NCBI RefSeq assembly: GCF_029167105.1
Contig: NZ_JARFML010000029.1
Coordinates: 1-64,000 of the forward strand
Source: Bradyrhizobium yuanmingense
GTDB lineage: Bacteria; Pseudomonadota; Alphaproteobacteria; Rhizobiales; Xanthobacteraceae
Reading direction: 5' to 3'
DNA length: 64,000 bases
The notes below the pieces were generated by a model, which worked only from the letters and a program-made list of their open reading frames with translations, was not told where the DNA came from and searched no databases. The translations under genes and the position numbers were made by a program. Of the stretch, positions 1-8,727 are shown in pieces; positions within the stretch are counted from its first letter, which is position 1, and each line of letters begins with the position of its first letter.

Positions 1-31
1 CGTCTTCGAGAGCGTCAGGCCGGTCTCAACA

Positions 32-123
32 GGGGGCCGGCTTCGATCGGAATGGGTGGCCGACTTCCGTCGGAATCGGTGGCCGGATTGCGTCGGAATC
101 AGTGGCCGGCTTGCATCGGATTG
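32..123. repeat. Four tandem 23-bp units, probable IS21-family terminus
   Basis: Four consecutive 23-bp units start at 32, 55, 78 and 101. Each follows the pattern GGTGGCCG, two variable bases, TT, three variable bases, TCGGAAT. Serial transposase-binding repeats of this kind are a feature of IS21-family ends. The element itself would lie to the left, outside the window, so the family call is by recognition of the repeat layout and not by a visible transposase. The exact junction with flanking DNA is not visible; it lies after about 123. Confidence 0.6.
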
Positions 124-811
124 CGCAGCCATCGATCCAATCTACGCATTGGCTACGGAGCGAGTGCTCCGCTCAGAGCTATTGGAGGCCGAGCGCCAGG
201 TGGAGGCAGCGCAGAGCCGAAAAGAGCAAGTCCAAGATCGCCTGCGAGATGCGGCCAAGTTCCGAGTTCTTTTGTACGAAAAGGGCAAAGTCTTAGAGCG
301 CGGAATTATCGATGCGCTGAAGCTGCTTGGTTTTGACGCTGCCCCGTTCAAGGAAGGGAGTTCCGAGTTCGATGCTGTTTTCTCGTCTCCTGAAGGTCGC
401 CTCATTGGAGAGGCCGAAGGCAAGGATACGAAGGCGATCAATATCGACAAGCTTCGGCAGCTCACGATGAACATACAAGAGGACCTTCAGCGCGAAGAAG
501 TCAGCGCCCCCGCAAAAGGAGTTCTGTTTGGCAACGGCTATCGACTGTCGTCCCCTTCTGAGCGCGACGCGCAGTTTACGGAAAAGTGCATTTCTTCTTC
601 TCGTGCCATGAACACGGCCCTTGTTGCGACCACTGATCTGTATCGGTCGGTTCAGTATGTCTCCGACACCGGCGATCTTGAATACGCCAAGCAGTGTAGG
701 GAAGTCCTTCTATCTAGTGTGGGTCTGGTGAGCTTTCCCGTCCCGCCGATGTCAGGGGCTGATGCGGTTCAAACCTTGGCGCCAGACGATGAAGAAAGCC
801 AAGCCGGATAA
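56..811 (+). CDS. 5'-truncated restriction-endonuclease-like protein
   Basis: The frame is open from nucleotide 2 of the window and reads through the IS-end repeats, so residues before about position 128 are IS-derived and not native. The native part starts with a predicted coiled coil (Glu/Arg-rich, about 165-270). A compact domain follows, with FDAVFSS, then GEAEGKD, which fits the D...ExK core of PD-(D/E)XK nucleases. The C-terminal part (KGVLFGNGYR, then ALVATTDLYR) resembles the restriction-endonuclease-like C-terminal domains of phage-defence and island genes. The N-terminal portion, perhaps a sensor or second domain, has been lost or lies beyond the IS. The gene is probably non-functional. 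The nuclease call is a fold-level inference from short motifs. Confidence 0.5.
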   Translation: MADFRRNRWPDCVGISGRLASDCAAIDPIYALATERVLRSELLEAERQVEAAQSRKEQVQDRLRDAAKFRVLLYEKGKVLERGIIDALKLLGFDAAPFKEGSSEFDAVFSSPEGRLIGEAEGKDTKAINIDKLRQLTMNIQEDLQREEVSAPAKGVLFGNGYRLSSPSERDAQFTEKCISSSRAMNTALVATTDLYRSVQYVSDTGDLEYAKQCREVLLSSVGLVSFPVPPMSGADAVQTLAPDDEESQAG

Positions 812-1000
812 GGTTTCGTAGCTATGCTCGTCGAAGACCATCCGATTCAGTAGTGCATTTTGGCCTAGTTTTCGGATTTTCAGTTCTCTTTTTCCGATGT
901 TTGGAAGCGGTGCCCCGAAGTCGTCAACTCAGCTTTTCAGATAAGTAACTGAGTCTGTTGATGGTTTACCCTGTCGTGCCATGTCTGCAAGAATACAACG
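812..1000. other. Intergenic DNA inside the island end
   Basis: No supported gene. The base composition is more AT-rich than the rest of the window, which fits accessory DNA. It ends where the tRNA-Asn-like sequence begins. No intact 5' half of a tRNA is present here. Confidence 0.5.
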
Positions 1001-1045
1001 CTGTTAATCGGATGGTCGCTGGTTCGAATCCAGCCCGGGGAGCCA
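1001..1045 (+). tRNA. 3' half of tRNA-Asn (GTT), likely island attachment site
   Basis: The sequence holds an anticodon loop CTGTTAA (1001-1007, anticodon GTT) and a 3' anticodon-stem strand TCGGA (1008-1012). A perfect T arm GCTGG-TTCGAAT-CCAGC (1018-1034), an acceptor 3' strand CCGGGGA (1035-1041), discriminator G and CCA (1043-1045) follow. The bases before 1001 do not pair with the anticodon stem, and no D arm or 5' acceptor strand is found. It is therefore a partial copy, not a working tRNA. Tyrosine integrases commonly recombine in tRNA 3' halves and leave such a duplicate at the far end of an island; the intact tRNA-Asn should be at the other end, beyond the window. Confidence 0.8.
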
Positions 1046-1254
1046 AATCTTGCCGAAAACTCAATGGCTTGTGCTCGCATCCTCATGCGGTGCGCGATCT
1101 GCTTCGCCTGAATGTTTGAGCGCTGCATCGGGGGTGCAGCAGGAATCGCGCTCGAACATTTGTGCGTCGGCGTGGTCCTGCCATTCGGACGGCGCCAAAT
1201 CGACCCAATTTACGCCGAGCGTGGATCTGCCGGACACTTGCGGAGCTGATTCCC

Positions 1255-1434
1255 ATGCCAGACATCAAAGTCGACCGTTCGGATATGGCCCCCTCGATTC
1301 TGCCCGCCGGCATCCCCGAGCTCAGCGACGATGAATGCCTCGCTTGTCTCGCGCGCGCAGTCGAGGCACCGGATTCGGCGCGGCTGGACGAAGTCGCCGG
1401 CCTCATTGGCCGCCTGGCAGTCGCCATCGAATAG
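1255..1434 (+). CDS. Small hypothetical protein (59 aa)
   Basis: A short acidic protein starting MPDIKVDRSD, with no recognised family. The start at 1255 is preferred over the longer frame because CGGAG lies about nine bases upstream, and the upstream extension reads as low-complexity Arg-rich sequence. The C-terminal half is predicted helical and contains a Cys-x-x-Cys (CLAC). It is the first gene on the core side of the tRNA-Asn scar. No function is proposed. Confidence 0.45.
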   Translation: MPDIKVDRSDMAPSILPAGIPELSDDECLACLARAVEAPDSARLDEVAGLIGRLAVAIE

Positions 1435-1571
1435 GCCGGCCGGGCCCTCCCTCAGGGCCTTGCGGAGCGCGAGCGCGCATCGCCAACCGCCATGTTGCGT
1501 TTTGACCGAGCATGCTCCAAAAGATGCCGCGATTTTTCTCCGCGGCATCGTCCGCATTGCAGGGTCCGCAA

Positions 1572-2234
1572 ATGTCCGGTTTTTCGACCGCGCGCCAAAA
1601 AATGGTCGATGGCCAGGTGCGCACCAGTGACGTCACCGACCGTCGTGTTCTCGATGCCATGCTCACGGTGCCGCGCGAGGCGTTCGTGCCGGCCGGCCGG
1701 CAGGCGCTGGCCTATCTCGACCTCGACCTCGACGTCAGCGAAGGCGCCGCCAAGCGGTTCCTGATCAAGCCGGCCCTGACCGGCAAGCTGCTCCAGGCCG
1801 CCGAGATCGGCGGGGATGACAACGTGCTGGTCGTCGGCTGCGCCACCGGCTATCTCGCCGCACTGGCTGCCAAGCTCGCGCGGCAGGTCACGGCGACCGA
1901 GTGCGATTCGGCGTTGGCCGCCAAGGCGAGGGACGCCTTCACCGCCCAGGGTCTGGCCAATGTCGCCTGCAAGGCGGCGGCCTGCAACGAGGGCGACCCT
2001 GCTGCCGCCCCCTATGATGTGATTCTCCTCAATGGCGCGGCCGAGGTGATGCCGGAAGCGCTGCTCGGGCAGCTGAAGGAGGGCGGGCGCCTGCTTGGAG
2101 TGTCGGCCGAATCGAGGCCGCCGCGCGCGACGATCGTGACCCGTACCCACGGCGAATTCGGCCATCGGGCCCTGTTCGATGCCGCCGCCCCGGTCCTTCC
2201 CGGGCTGGAACGGGCTGCTGCCTTCGTGTTCTGA
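1572..2234 (+). CDS. Protein-L-isoaspartate O-methyltransferase family protein
   Basis: An SAM-dependent methyltransferase of the Pcm family, which methylates isoaspartyl residues in damaged proteins. The N-terminus has MVDGQVRTSDVTD and VPREAFVP, characteristic of Pcm-like proteins. The SAM-binding motif I is VLVVGCATGYLAALAA, with Cys in place of the usual second Gly. The protein is 220 aa from the chosen ATG. An in-frame ATG 60 bases earlier would add 20 residues that do not look conserved. It sits upstream of tolC in the same orientation, an arrangement I associate with alphaproteobacteria. The C-terminal half is divergent, so activity on isoaspartate is not certain. Confidence 0.8.
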   Translation: MSGFSTARQKMVDGQVRTSDVTDRRVLDAMLTVPREAFVPAGRQALAYLDLDLDVSEGAAKRFLIKPALTGKLLQAAEIGGDDNVLVVGCATGYLAALAAKLARQVTATECDSALAAKARDAFTAQGLANVACKAAACNEGDPAAAPYDVILLNGAAEVMPEALLGQLKEGGRLLGVSAESRPPRATIVTRTHGEFGHRALFDAAAPVLPGLERAAAFVF

Positions 2235-2435
2235 GCCCGGGCCCCGTTAAAATCCCGTTCTGAATCAGAAGTGTGGCCGGGATGCTGCACGTGAAGAGTT
2301 TCCGCTGAGAACCACCCTCAGGTAGTTCCGTCGCGCTTGACCGCGTCCTATGTTGCGGCGGGGCAACGACTCCATTGGTACGGTACCCCGGCTCGCGGGC
2401 ACGAGCCGGGCGCTAGAACGAACGGAATTTCACGG

Positions 2436-3821
2436 ATGCATGGGGTGAAGCTCTTCACCGGAGCTGCGGTTTCGGTCCTGCTGCTGGCGCTTGCCGGGCC
2501 GACGCCTGCCTTGGCGGATACGATCGACGGCGCGCTGGTGCGCGCCTATCAGAACAATCCGCAGCTCAACGCGCAGCGTGCCCAGGTGCGCTCGACCGAC
2601 GAGAACGTGCCTCAAGCCTTGTCGGGCTATCGCCCCAGGGTCTCGCTGACGGCGAGCGGCGGTTACCAGTACCAGGATTTGCAGAGTGGTCCGGGGGCTA
2701 ACTCAATCAACGGAACGAGGTTACCTCGCAGCGCCGGGATTACCGCTACGCAGACGCTCTACAATGGCAACCAGACCGCCAACAGAACGCGGGCGGCGGA
2801 GAGTCAGGTGTCCGGTGCCCGCGAAGCATTGCGCAGTCTCGATCAAAGTGTGCTGCTCCAGGCGGCTACGGTCTACATGGACTATCTGCGCGATGCTGCC
2901 ACGCTCGAAGTCCAGCGCAGCAACGTGCGCGTGCTCGAACAGACGCTGAAGCAGACCCGCGATCGCTTCAATGTCGGCGAAGTGACGCGCACCGACGTTG
3001 CGCAATCGGAAGCGCAGCTGGCCGCCGGCAGGACGCAGGCCCTTACTGCGGAAGCAAATCTCACCACCACGCGCGCAAACTTCCGCCGCATCATCGGCAA
3101 CGAGCCGGCGAATCTTGCCCCCGGTTCACCTGTCGATCGTTTCCTTCCCGCAACCCTTGCCGCAGCGATCGAGCTTGGCCTCATCGAGCATCCCAACGTC
3201 ACGGCCGCAATGTTCGGCATCGACGTCAATTACCTGCAGGTCAAGGTCGCCGAAGGTGCGTTGCTGCCGACGATGACCCTCCAGGCATCGGCGACCCAGG
3301 CCAATGAACAGTCCTTGATTCAGATGCGCTCGTTCTCCGCATCGGCGATCGCGCAGCTCTCGGTGCCGATCTATCAGGGCGGTGGCGAATACGCGCTGAT
3401 CCGCCAGTCCAAGGAGAACCTGGCGCAGCAGCGCCTCAACCTCGAAACGACTCGCGACCAGACCCGTGCGACCGTTGTGCAATGGTGGGGCTCGCTGCAG
3501 GCCACCAAGGCGCAGGTGCAGTCGGCTCAGGCGCAGGTGACGGCGTCCGAGATCGCCCTCAACGGCGTCCGCGAGGAGGCCAAGGCCGGCCAGCGCACCA
3601 CGCTGGACGTGCTCAATGCGCAGCAGGCGCTGGTGAACGCGCGCGTTGCGTTGGTGACCGCGCAGCACGATCGCGTAGTCGCATCCTATAACGTCCTCGC
3701 CGCGGTCGGGCGTCTATCGCCGCAGGTCCTCGGCCTTGCGACCACAACCTACGACCCCAGCGTTCACTATCATCAGGTGCGCGACAGCTGGGTGGGTGTG
3801 CGCACGCCTGACGGCCGCTGA
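2436..3821 (+). CDS. tolC: TolC-family outer membrane efflux/secretion channel
   Basis: A 461-aa outer-membrane channel component of type I secretion and tripartite efflux systems. A signal peptide (residues 1 to about 26, ending PALA-DT) is followed by IDGALVRAYQNNPQLNAQRAQ, the typical start of TolC proteins. Two repeats rich in Gln/Ala helices follow, with GEVTRTDVAQSEAQLAAGR in the first and AGQRTTLDVLNAQQALVNAR in the second. The start at 2436 is chosen because it begins the signal peptide; a longer frame adds 33 residues with no export signal. No inner-membrane ABC or adaptor gene is adjacent, so it probably serves several pumps. Confidence 0.92.
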   Translation: MHGVKLFTGAAVSVLLLALAGPTPALADTIDGALVRAYQNNPQLNAQRAQVRSTDENVPQALSGYRPRVSLTASGGYQYQDLQSGPGANSINGTRLPRSAGITATQTLYNGNQTANRTRAAESQVSGAREALRSLDQSVLLQAATVYMDYLRDAATLEVQRSNVRVLEQTLKQTRDRFNVGEVTRTDVAQSEAQLAAGRTQALTAEANLTTTRANFRRIIGNEPANLAPGSPVDRFLPATLAAAIELGLIEHPNVTAAMFGIDVNYLQVKVAEGALLPTMTLQASATQANEQSLIQMRSFSASAIAQLSVPIYQGGGEYALIRQSKENLAQQRLNLETTRDQTRATVVQWWGSLQATKAQVQSAQAQVTASEIALNGVREEAKAGQRTTLDVLNAQQALVNARVALVTAQHDRVVASYNVLAAVGRLSPQVLGLATTTYDPSVHYHQVRDSWVGVRTPDGR

Positions 3822-3834
3822 TTCCCGTAATCAT

Positions 3835-3868
3835 CCGGTCGATCTCGCGAATAACCGAGGTCGACCGG
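3835..3868. terminator. Candidate terminator after tolC
   Basis: An 8-bp perfect inverted repeat, CCGGTCGA (3835-3842) and TCGACCGG (3861-3868), begins 13 bases after the tolC stop and is followed by a weakly T-rich stretch. The long loop and lack of a strong U tract leave the call open. Confidence 0.4.
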
Positions 3869-4124
3869 TGCTTTGCTTGCAATCGTCAAAATCCCTGACA
3901 TAGCCTTGCCAAGATGATGCGGGTCGATTCGTCCCGCATTGACGTCGTGTGCGTAACGCTTCGGTGCCGGGGCAGGGGGGCACCGCTGCGCGTCGAGCCG
4001 TGATCTGGGGACAAGTCGGGCTGCGGCGACGAAAATGGCGGACCCATCGTTGCGGAACCGGCCAATCCTGCCGTGCTTGGTGTAAAACAACGCATGCGAG
4101 GGCGTTGATGATGTGGAGTCGGAG
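3869..4124. other. Structured intergenic region upstream of popZ
   Basis: No gene. Two further dyads are visible: ATGCGGG/CCCGCAT (3917-3939) and a GGTGCC/GGCACC pair around 3963-3982. The popZ promoter must lie here, but I see no unambiguous -35/-10 pair. Confidence 0.35.
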
Positions 4125-4889
4125 ATGACGCAGCCTGCAAAGGTCACAGAACCCTCGATGGAGGAGATTCTGGCCTCGATCCGGCGCATCATTGCCGACG
4201 ACGAGGCAAAGCCTCCGCCGGCCGAGGCCGCCAAGCCCGAGAAGGCTGCTGCGTCCGCCGCGCCGCCGAAGCCCCAGGCGATGAACGACATTCCGCCATC
4301 CAAGGTCGCTCCGCCGAAACCCGCCGCCGAGAAGCCTGCACCGCCGCCGGCTGCAAAGCCGGCGCCGCCACCAGCACCCGCGCCTGCGGCGGACGCATCC
4401 AACAGCCAGGACGATATCGACGCGTTGCTGGCGGGTCTCGATGCGGCCACACCTGCGCCTGAGGTCCGCGCGCCCGAACCGGAGCCCGAGCCCGAGCCGG
4501 ACGTGCTCGAACTGACCGACGATATGGCGGTGGACCCGACGCCGCCTCCGCCGCCGCCGAGCTTTCGCAAGGTCGAGCCACGCGACGATCTCGAATTCGC
4601 CGAGCCGCCGCGGCCCGCCCCGCCGCCGTCCTACGCGCCGGTGGACTTCGACGCGCCGCCGCTGCCCCCGCAGCAGCCGATCCTCGCGCAATCGACGGTC
4701 TCCGCAGTCGAATCCGCCTTCAACTCCCTGGCCCATACGGTGCTCAGCAGCAACGCGCGGACGCTGGAGGACCTGGTCAAGGAGATGCTGCGGCCGATGC
4801 TGAAGTCCTGGCTCGACGACAACCTGCCCGGCCTCGTTGAACGCATCGTGAAGGCCGAAATCGAGCGGGTCTCGCGCGGAGGCCGCTAA
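4125..4889 (+). CDS. popZ: PopZ-like polar organizing protein (DUF2497)
   Basis: A 254-aa scaffold-type protein. The N-terminal helix EPSMEEILASIRRIIADDE and the C-terminal helices (TLEDLVKEMLRPMLKSWL, then GLVERIVKAEIERVSR) are the two conserved regions of PopZ, which assembles at the cell pole and anchors ParB-parS in Caulobacter. Between them lies a long acidic Pro/Ala/Glu-rich linker (about residues 25-185), longer and more proline-rich than I would expect of Caulobacter PopZ. The ATG at 4125 is preferred over the GTG at 4113 because a GGAG lies at 4115-4118. It lies upstream of valS, in the same orientation. Confidence 0.85.
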   Translation: MTQPAKVTEPSMEEILASIRRIIADDEAKPPPAEAAKPEKAAASAAPPKPQAMNDIPPSKVAPPKPAAEKPAPPPAAKPAPPPAPAPAADASNSQDDIDALLAGLDAATPAPEVRAPEPEPEPEPDVLELTDDMAVDPTPPPPPPSFRKVEPRDDLEFAEPPRPAPPPSYAPVDFDAPPLPPQQPILAQSTVSAVESAFNSLAHTVLSSNARTLEDLVKEMLRPMLKSWLDDNLPGLVERIVKAEIERVSRGGR

Positions 4890-5028
4890 GAGCGGCCGAA
4901 AGGCCCTCATAAAGACCGGCTTGGGCGTCATATAGGGGTCGGGACCGGGCCGGAAAGCGCTGTCGCCGCCTCGTTTTCCCTGACCTTTTCGTTGACTTGG
5001 CCCCCTCGCGCGGCTTTCTAGCAGCCCC

Positions 5029-7905
5029 ATGATTGAGAAAAATTACCAGCCCGCCGATATCGAGACCCGTATGTCCGTGGTGTGGGAGGACAGCCTTGCG
5101 TTCAAGGCTGGCCGGCCCGACCGCCGTGATGCCGTGCCCTTCACCATCGTGATCCCGCCGCCGAACGTGACGGGCTCGCTGCACATGGGCCACGCCCTCA
5201 ACAACACGCTGCAGGACATCCTTTGCCGGTTCGAGCGCATGCGCGGCCGCGACGTGCTGTGGCAGCCCGGCACCGATCATGCCGGCATCGCCACCCAGAT
5301 GGTGGTCGAGCGGCAGCTGATGGAGCGCCAGCAGCCCGGTCGCCGCGAGATGGGCCGTGAGAAGTTTCTGGAGCGGGTCTGGCAGTGGAAGGCCGAGAGT
5401 GGCGACACCATCATCAACCAGCTCAAGCGCCTCGGTGCGTCCTGCGACTGGTCGCGCGAGCGCTTCACCATGGACGAGGGCCTGTCGAAGGCCGTCGTCA
5501 AGGTGTTCGTCGAGCTGCACCGCGAGGGACTGATCTACAAGGACAAGCGGCTGGTGAACTGGGACACCAAGCTGCTGACCGCGATCTCCGACCTCGAAGT
5601 GCAGCAGACGGAAGTGAAGGGCCACCTCTGGTATCTGCGCTATCCGATCGAGGGCAAGACGTTCAACCCCGAGGATACCTCGAGCTTCATCGTGGTCGCC
5701 ACCACGCGCCCCGAGACCATGCTCGGCGATACCGGCGTGGCCGTCCATCCGGAAGATGATCGCTACCAGAAGCTGATCGGCAAGAACGTCGTCCTGCCGC
5801 TGGTCGGCCGCAAGATCAAGATCGTCGCCGACGAGTATTCCGATCCCGAGAAGGGATCGGGCGCTGTGAAGGTGACGCCGGCGCACGACTTCAACGATTT
5901 CGAGGTCGGCAATCGCCACGGGCTGCGCCGGATCAGCGTGCTCGACAGGGAAGGCTGTCTCGATCTCCTCGACAACGAGGATTATCTGCGCGACCTGCCC
6001 GAAGGCGCTGCGCAATTCGCCGAGGAATTCCACAAGGTCGACCGCTTCGCGGCGCGCAAGCGCATCGTCGAGCGGCTGGAATCGTTCGGCTTCGTCGAAC
6101 GGATCGAGCCGCACACCCACATGGTGCCGCACGGCGATCGTTCCAACAGCGTGATCGAACCCTACCTGACCGACCAGTGGTACGTGGACGCCAAGACGCT
6201 GGCGAGACCTGCGATCGCGGCGGTGCGTTCGGGCGAAACGACGTTCGTGCCGAAGAACTGGGAAAAGACCTATTACGAGTGGATGGAGAACATCCAGCCC
6301 TGGTGCATCTCGCGTCAGCTCTGGTGGGGCCATCAGATCCCGGCCTGGTACGGCCCTGACGGCAAGGTGTTCGTCGCCGAGACCGAGGAGGAGGCCATCA
6401 GTCACGCGCTCGGCTATTACGTCGAGCAGGAGGTCATCACGCCCGAGCAGGGCCGCGAGATGGCGCTCGACCGCAACAAGCGCGAAGGCTTCATCACGCG
6501 CGACGAGGACGTGCTCGACACCTGGTTCTCCTCGGCGCTGTGGCCGTTCTCGACGCTCGGCTGGCCCGACGAGACGCCCGAGGTGCAGCGCTATTATCCG
6601 ACCAATGCGCTGGTGACCGGCTTCGACATCATCTTCTTCTGGGTCGCCCGCATGATGATGATGGGCCTGCACTTCATGAAGGAAGTGCCGTTCTCGACCA
6701 TCTACATCCACGCCCTCGTCCGCGACGAGAAGGGCGCCAAGATGTCGAAGTCGAAGGGCAACGTCATCGATCCCCTCAACCTGATCGACGAATACGGCGC
6801 GGACGCGCTGCGCTTCACGCTGGCGGCGATGGCGGCGCAGGGCCGCGACATCAAGCTCGCTACCAGCCGCGTCGAAGGCTACCGCAATTTCGCGACCAAG
6901 CTCTGGAACGCGTGCAGGTTCGCGGAGATGAATCACTGCGCCGTGCCTGATGGTTTCGAGCCGGCGAAGGCAAAGGAGACGCTGAACCGGTGGATCGCGC
7001 ATGAGACCGCCCACACCACGCGCGAGGTGACCGAGGCGATCGAAGCCTATCGCTTCAACGATGCCGCGGGCAGCATCTATCGCTTTGTCTGGAACGTCTA
7101 TTGCGACTGGTATGTCGAGCTCGCCAAGCCCGTGCTGCTCGGTCCGGACAGCCCCGCCAAGGACGAGACCCGCGCCATGGTCGCCTGGGCGCGCGACGAG
7201 ATCCTGAAGCTGCTGCATCCCTTCATGCCCTTCATCACCGAAGAGCTGTGGGAGGTGACGGCCAGGCGCGAGGGCCTGCTCGCATTGGCGCCGTGGCCGC
7301 TGAAGCCGGTCGAGCCGACGCCGGAGCAGCTCGCGATGCTTGCGGCGACCACGGGACCGACCGATGCGCTCGTCTCGCCGGCCTGGGTGCTGCCGATCTT
7401 CGATCATGCCGACTTCACCGATCCGGCTGCCGAGGCCGAGATCGGCTGGGTCATCGACCTCGTCACGCAGATCCGCTCGGTGCGCGCCGAGATGAACATC
7501 GCGCCGGCAACGCTGACGGCACTGGTGCTCGCAGGCGCTTCGGCCGAAACCAAGGAGCGCGCGCCGCGCTGGGCCGATGTCATCAAGCGCATGGCGCGGC
7601 TGTCGGACATCTCCTTCGCCGACCGCGCGCCTGACGGCGCTGTCCAGCTGCTGGTGCGCGGCGAGGTCGCCGCGCTGCCGCTCAAGGGCGTGATCGACGT
7701 CGCCGCCGAGCGTGCGCGTCTCGACAAGGAGATCGCCAAGGCCGAGGCCGACATCAAGCGCGCCGAGTCGAAGCTGGCGAACGAGAAGTTCGTCGCTAAC
7801 GCGGCCGAGGAGGTCGTCGAGGAGGAGCGCGAAAAGCGCGAGGCGGCGCTGGCGCGGAAGGCGAAGCTGCTCGAGGCGATGGAGCGGCTGAAGCAGGCCT
7901 CTTGA
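5029..7905 (+). CDS. valS: Valyl-tRNA synthetase
   Basis: Class I aminoacyl-tRNA synthetase charging tRNA-Val, 958 aa, full length. The HIGH-type motif is PNVTGSLHMGHAL near residue 45, and the editing (CP1) domain carries TTRPETMLGDTGVAVHPED. The KMSKS loop GAKMSKSKGNV lies near residue 570. The C-terminal 70 residues form the Lys/Glu-rich coiled coil typical of bacterial ValRS (ARLDKEIAKAEADIKRAESK). Cytoplasmic, essential. Confidence 0.98.
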   Translation: MIEKNYQPADIETRMSVVWEDSLAFKAGRPDRRDAVPFTIVIPPPNVTGSLHMGHALNNTLQDILCRFERMRGRDVLWQPGTDHAGIATQMVVERQLMERQQPGRREMGREKFLERVWQWKAESGDTIINQLKRLGASCDWSRERFTMDEGLSKAVVKVFVELHREGLIYKDKRLVNWDTKLLTAISDLEVQQTEVKGHLWYLRYPIEGKTFNPEDTSSFIVVATTRPETMLGDTGVAVHPEDDRYQKLIGKNVVLPLVGRKIKIVADEYSDPEKGSGAVKVTPAHDFNDFEVGNRHGLRRISVLDREGCLDLLDNEDYLRDLPEGAAQFAEEFHKVDRFAARKRIVERLESFGFVERIEPHTHMVPHGDRSNSVIEPYLTDQWYVDAKTLARPAIAAVRSGETTFVPKNWEKTYYEWMENIQPWCISRQLWWGHQIPAWYGPDGKVFVAETEEEAISHALGYYVEQEVITPEQGREMALDRNKREGFITRDEDVLDTWFSSALWPFSTLGWPDETPEVQRYYPTNALVTGFDIIFFWVARMMMMGLHFMKEVPFSTIYIHALVRDEKGAKMSKSKGNVIDPLNLIDEYGADALRFTLAAMAAQGRDIKLATSRVEGYRNFATKLWNACRFAEMNHCAVPDGFEPAKAKETLNRWIAHETAHTTREVTEAIEAYRFNDAAGSIYRFVWNVYCDWYVELAKPVLLGPDSPAKDETRAMVAWARDEILKLLHPFMPFITEELWEVTARREGLLALAPWPLKPVEPTPEQLAMLAATTGPTDALVSPAWVLPIFDHADFTDPAAEAEIGWVIDLVTQIRSVRAEMNIAPATLTALVLAGASAETKERAPRWADVIKRMARLSDISFADRAPDGAVQLLVRGEVAALPLKGVIDVAAERARLDKEIAKAEADIKRAESKLANEKFVANAAEEVVEEEREKREAALARKAKLLEAMERLKQAS

Positions 7906-7912
7906 TCTCGCT

Positions 7913-7992
7913 GTCATTCCGGGGCGATGCTTAGCATCGAACCCGGTATCTCGAGGTTCCGGGTTCGCGTCTTCGACGCGCCCCGGAACGAC
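7913..7992. repeat. Interspersed palindromic repeat, CATTCCGGGGCG type
   Basis: Outer arms GTCATTCCGGGGCG (7913-7926) and CGCCCCGGAACGAC (7979-7992) pair with one mismatch. Inner arms CGAACCCGG and CCGGGTTCG form a second stem. I recognise this as a repeat scattered between genes in Bradyrhizobium-group genomes. It lies between convergent valS and the 3-methyladenine glycosylase gene, where it could also act as a terminator. Confidence 0.75.
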
Positions 7993-7994
7993 GA

Positions 7995-8597
7995 TTACCT
8001 CGGAAACGGCTTGCTCAGAAACTTCGAGCCCCTGACGCCATAGCGCCAGGGCAGCTCGACCGCCTTGGTGATGCCGATGCGGATGCCGGTTGCGACCTCG
8101 ACATCCTCGGTTCGCGCATGCAGCGCGATGGGCGGTCGATCCAGCGGCAGGGCGTTGTGCGCGACGGTGATGCCGAGCGCCTCGGTCAGCTTGCCCGGGC
8201 CCGAGCACAGCGCATGCACGTCCTGCAGATGCCGGCGTCGGCGCATCGCAGCCAGGCCACGCGTCGGCTCCAGCGCACGGATCAACACGGCGCTGGCCGA
8301 GCCTTCCTCCTCGCAGACGAAGTTGACGCACCAATGAATGCCGTAGGAGCGGTAGACATAGGCAAAGCCAGGCGGGCCAAACATGACCTGGTTCCGCGGC
8401 GTCGGCCCGCGATAGGAGTGTGCCGCCGGGTCGGTATGGTGATAGGCCTCGACCTCGACGATGATCCCGCCGACGCCGTCGACGAGCATGGTGGCCCCGA
8501 TCAGGTCGGGCGCGACCTCATGGACGCTGCGGCCGAAAAAGGTCCGCTTCAGCGGCTTGCCGAGCCGCGGCGGTGAAGTGTTCGAGATTGGAGCCAT
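7995..8597 (-). CDS. DNA-3-methyladenine glycosylase (AAG/MPG type)
   Basis: A base-excision repair enzyme of the mammalian-type alkyladenine DNA glycosylase family, 200 aa. Conserved family segments are visible: GGIIVEVEAYHHTDPAAHSY, where the Glu before the Ala-Tyr pair is the catalytic base position of the family. SYRGPTPRNQVMFG, YVYRSYGIHWCVNFV and GPGKLTEALGI are also present. The N-terminus is short and without a targeting sequence. It is transcribed toward valS, with a palindromic repeat between them. Confidence 0.92.
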   Translation of the reverse strand: MAPISNTSPPRLGKPLKRTFFGRSVHEVAPDLIGATMLVDGVGGIIVEVEAYHHTDPAAHSYRGPTPRNQVMFGPPGFAYVYRSYGIHWCVNFVCEEEGSASAVLIRALEPTRGLAAMRRRRHLQDVHALCSGPGKLTEALGITVAHNALPLDRPPIALHARTEDVEVATGIRIGITKAVELPWRYGVRGSKFLSKPFPR

Positions 8598-8727
8598 TCG
8601 AGGTGAGAATCGCTTGAGAACAGAGCAGGATATTGCCCATATCTGCCATGTTCCCTGAAGCGGGGCGAGCCGGGTTGCGATGCCAGGCCAGACCGACTAG
8701 GTAGGACCTGAACAGACCGGACACCCC

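Noticed and set aside
937..1128. A 63-codon minus-strand frame containing a PGWIRTSDHPINS-like peptide
   Set aside because: This peptide is the translation of the tRNA-Asn 3' half, a common mis-annotation; it is not a protein.
4777..8334. A minus-strand open frame of 1185 codons opposite valS
   Set aside because: It is the antisense shadow of valS in GC-rich DNA; the translation is Arg/Gly/His-rich without domains, and the valS frame is fully conserved.
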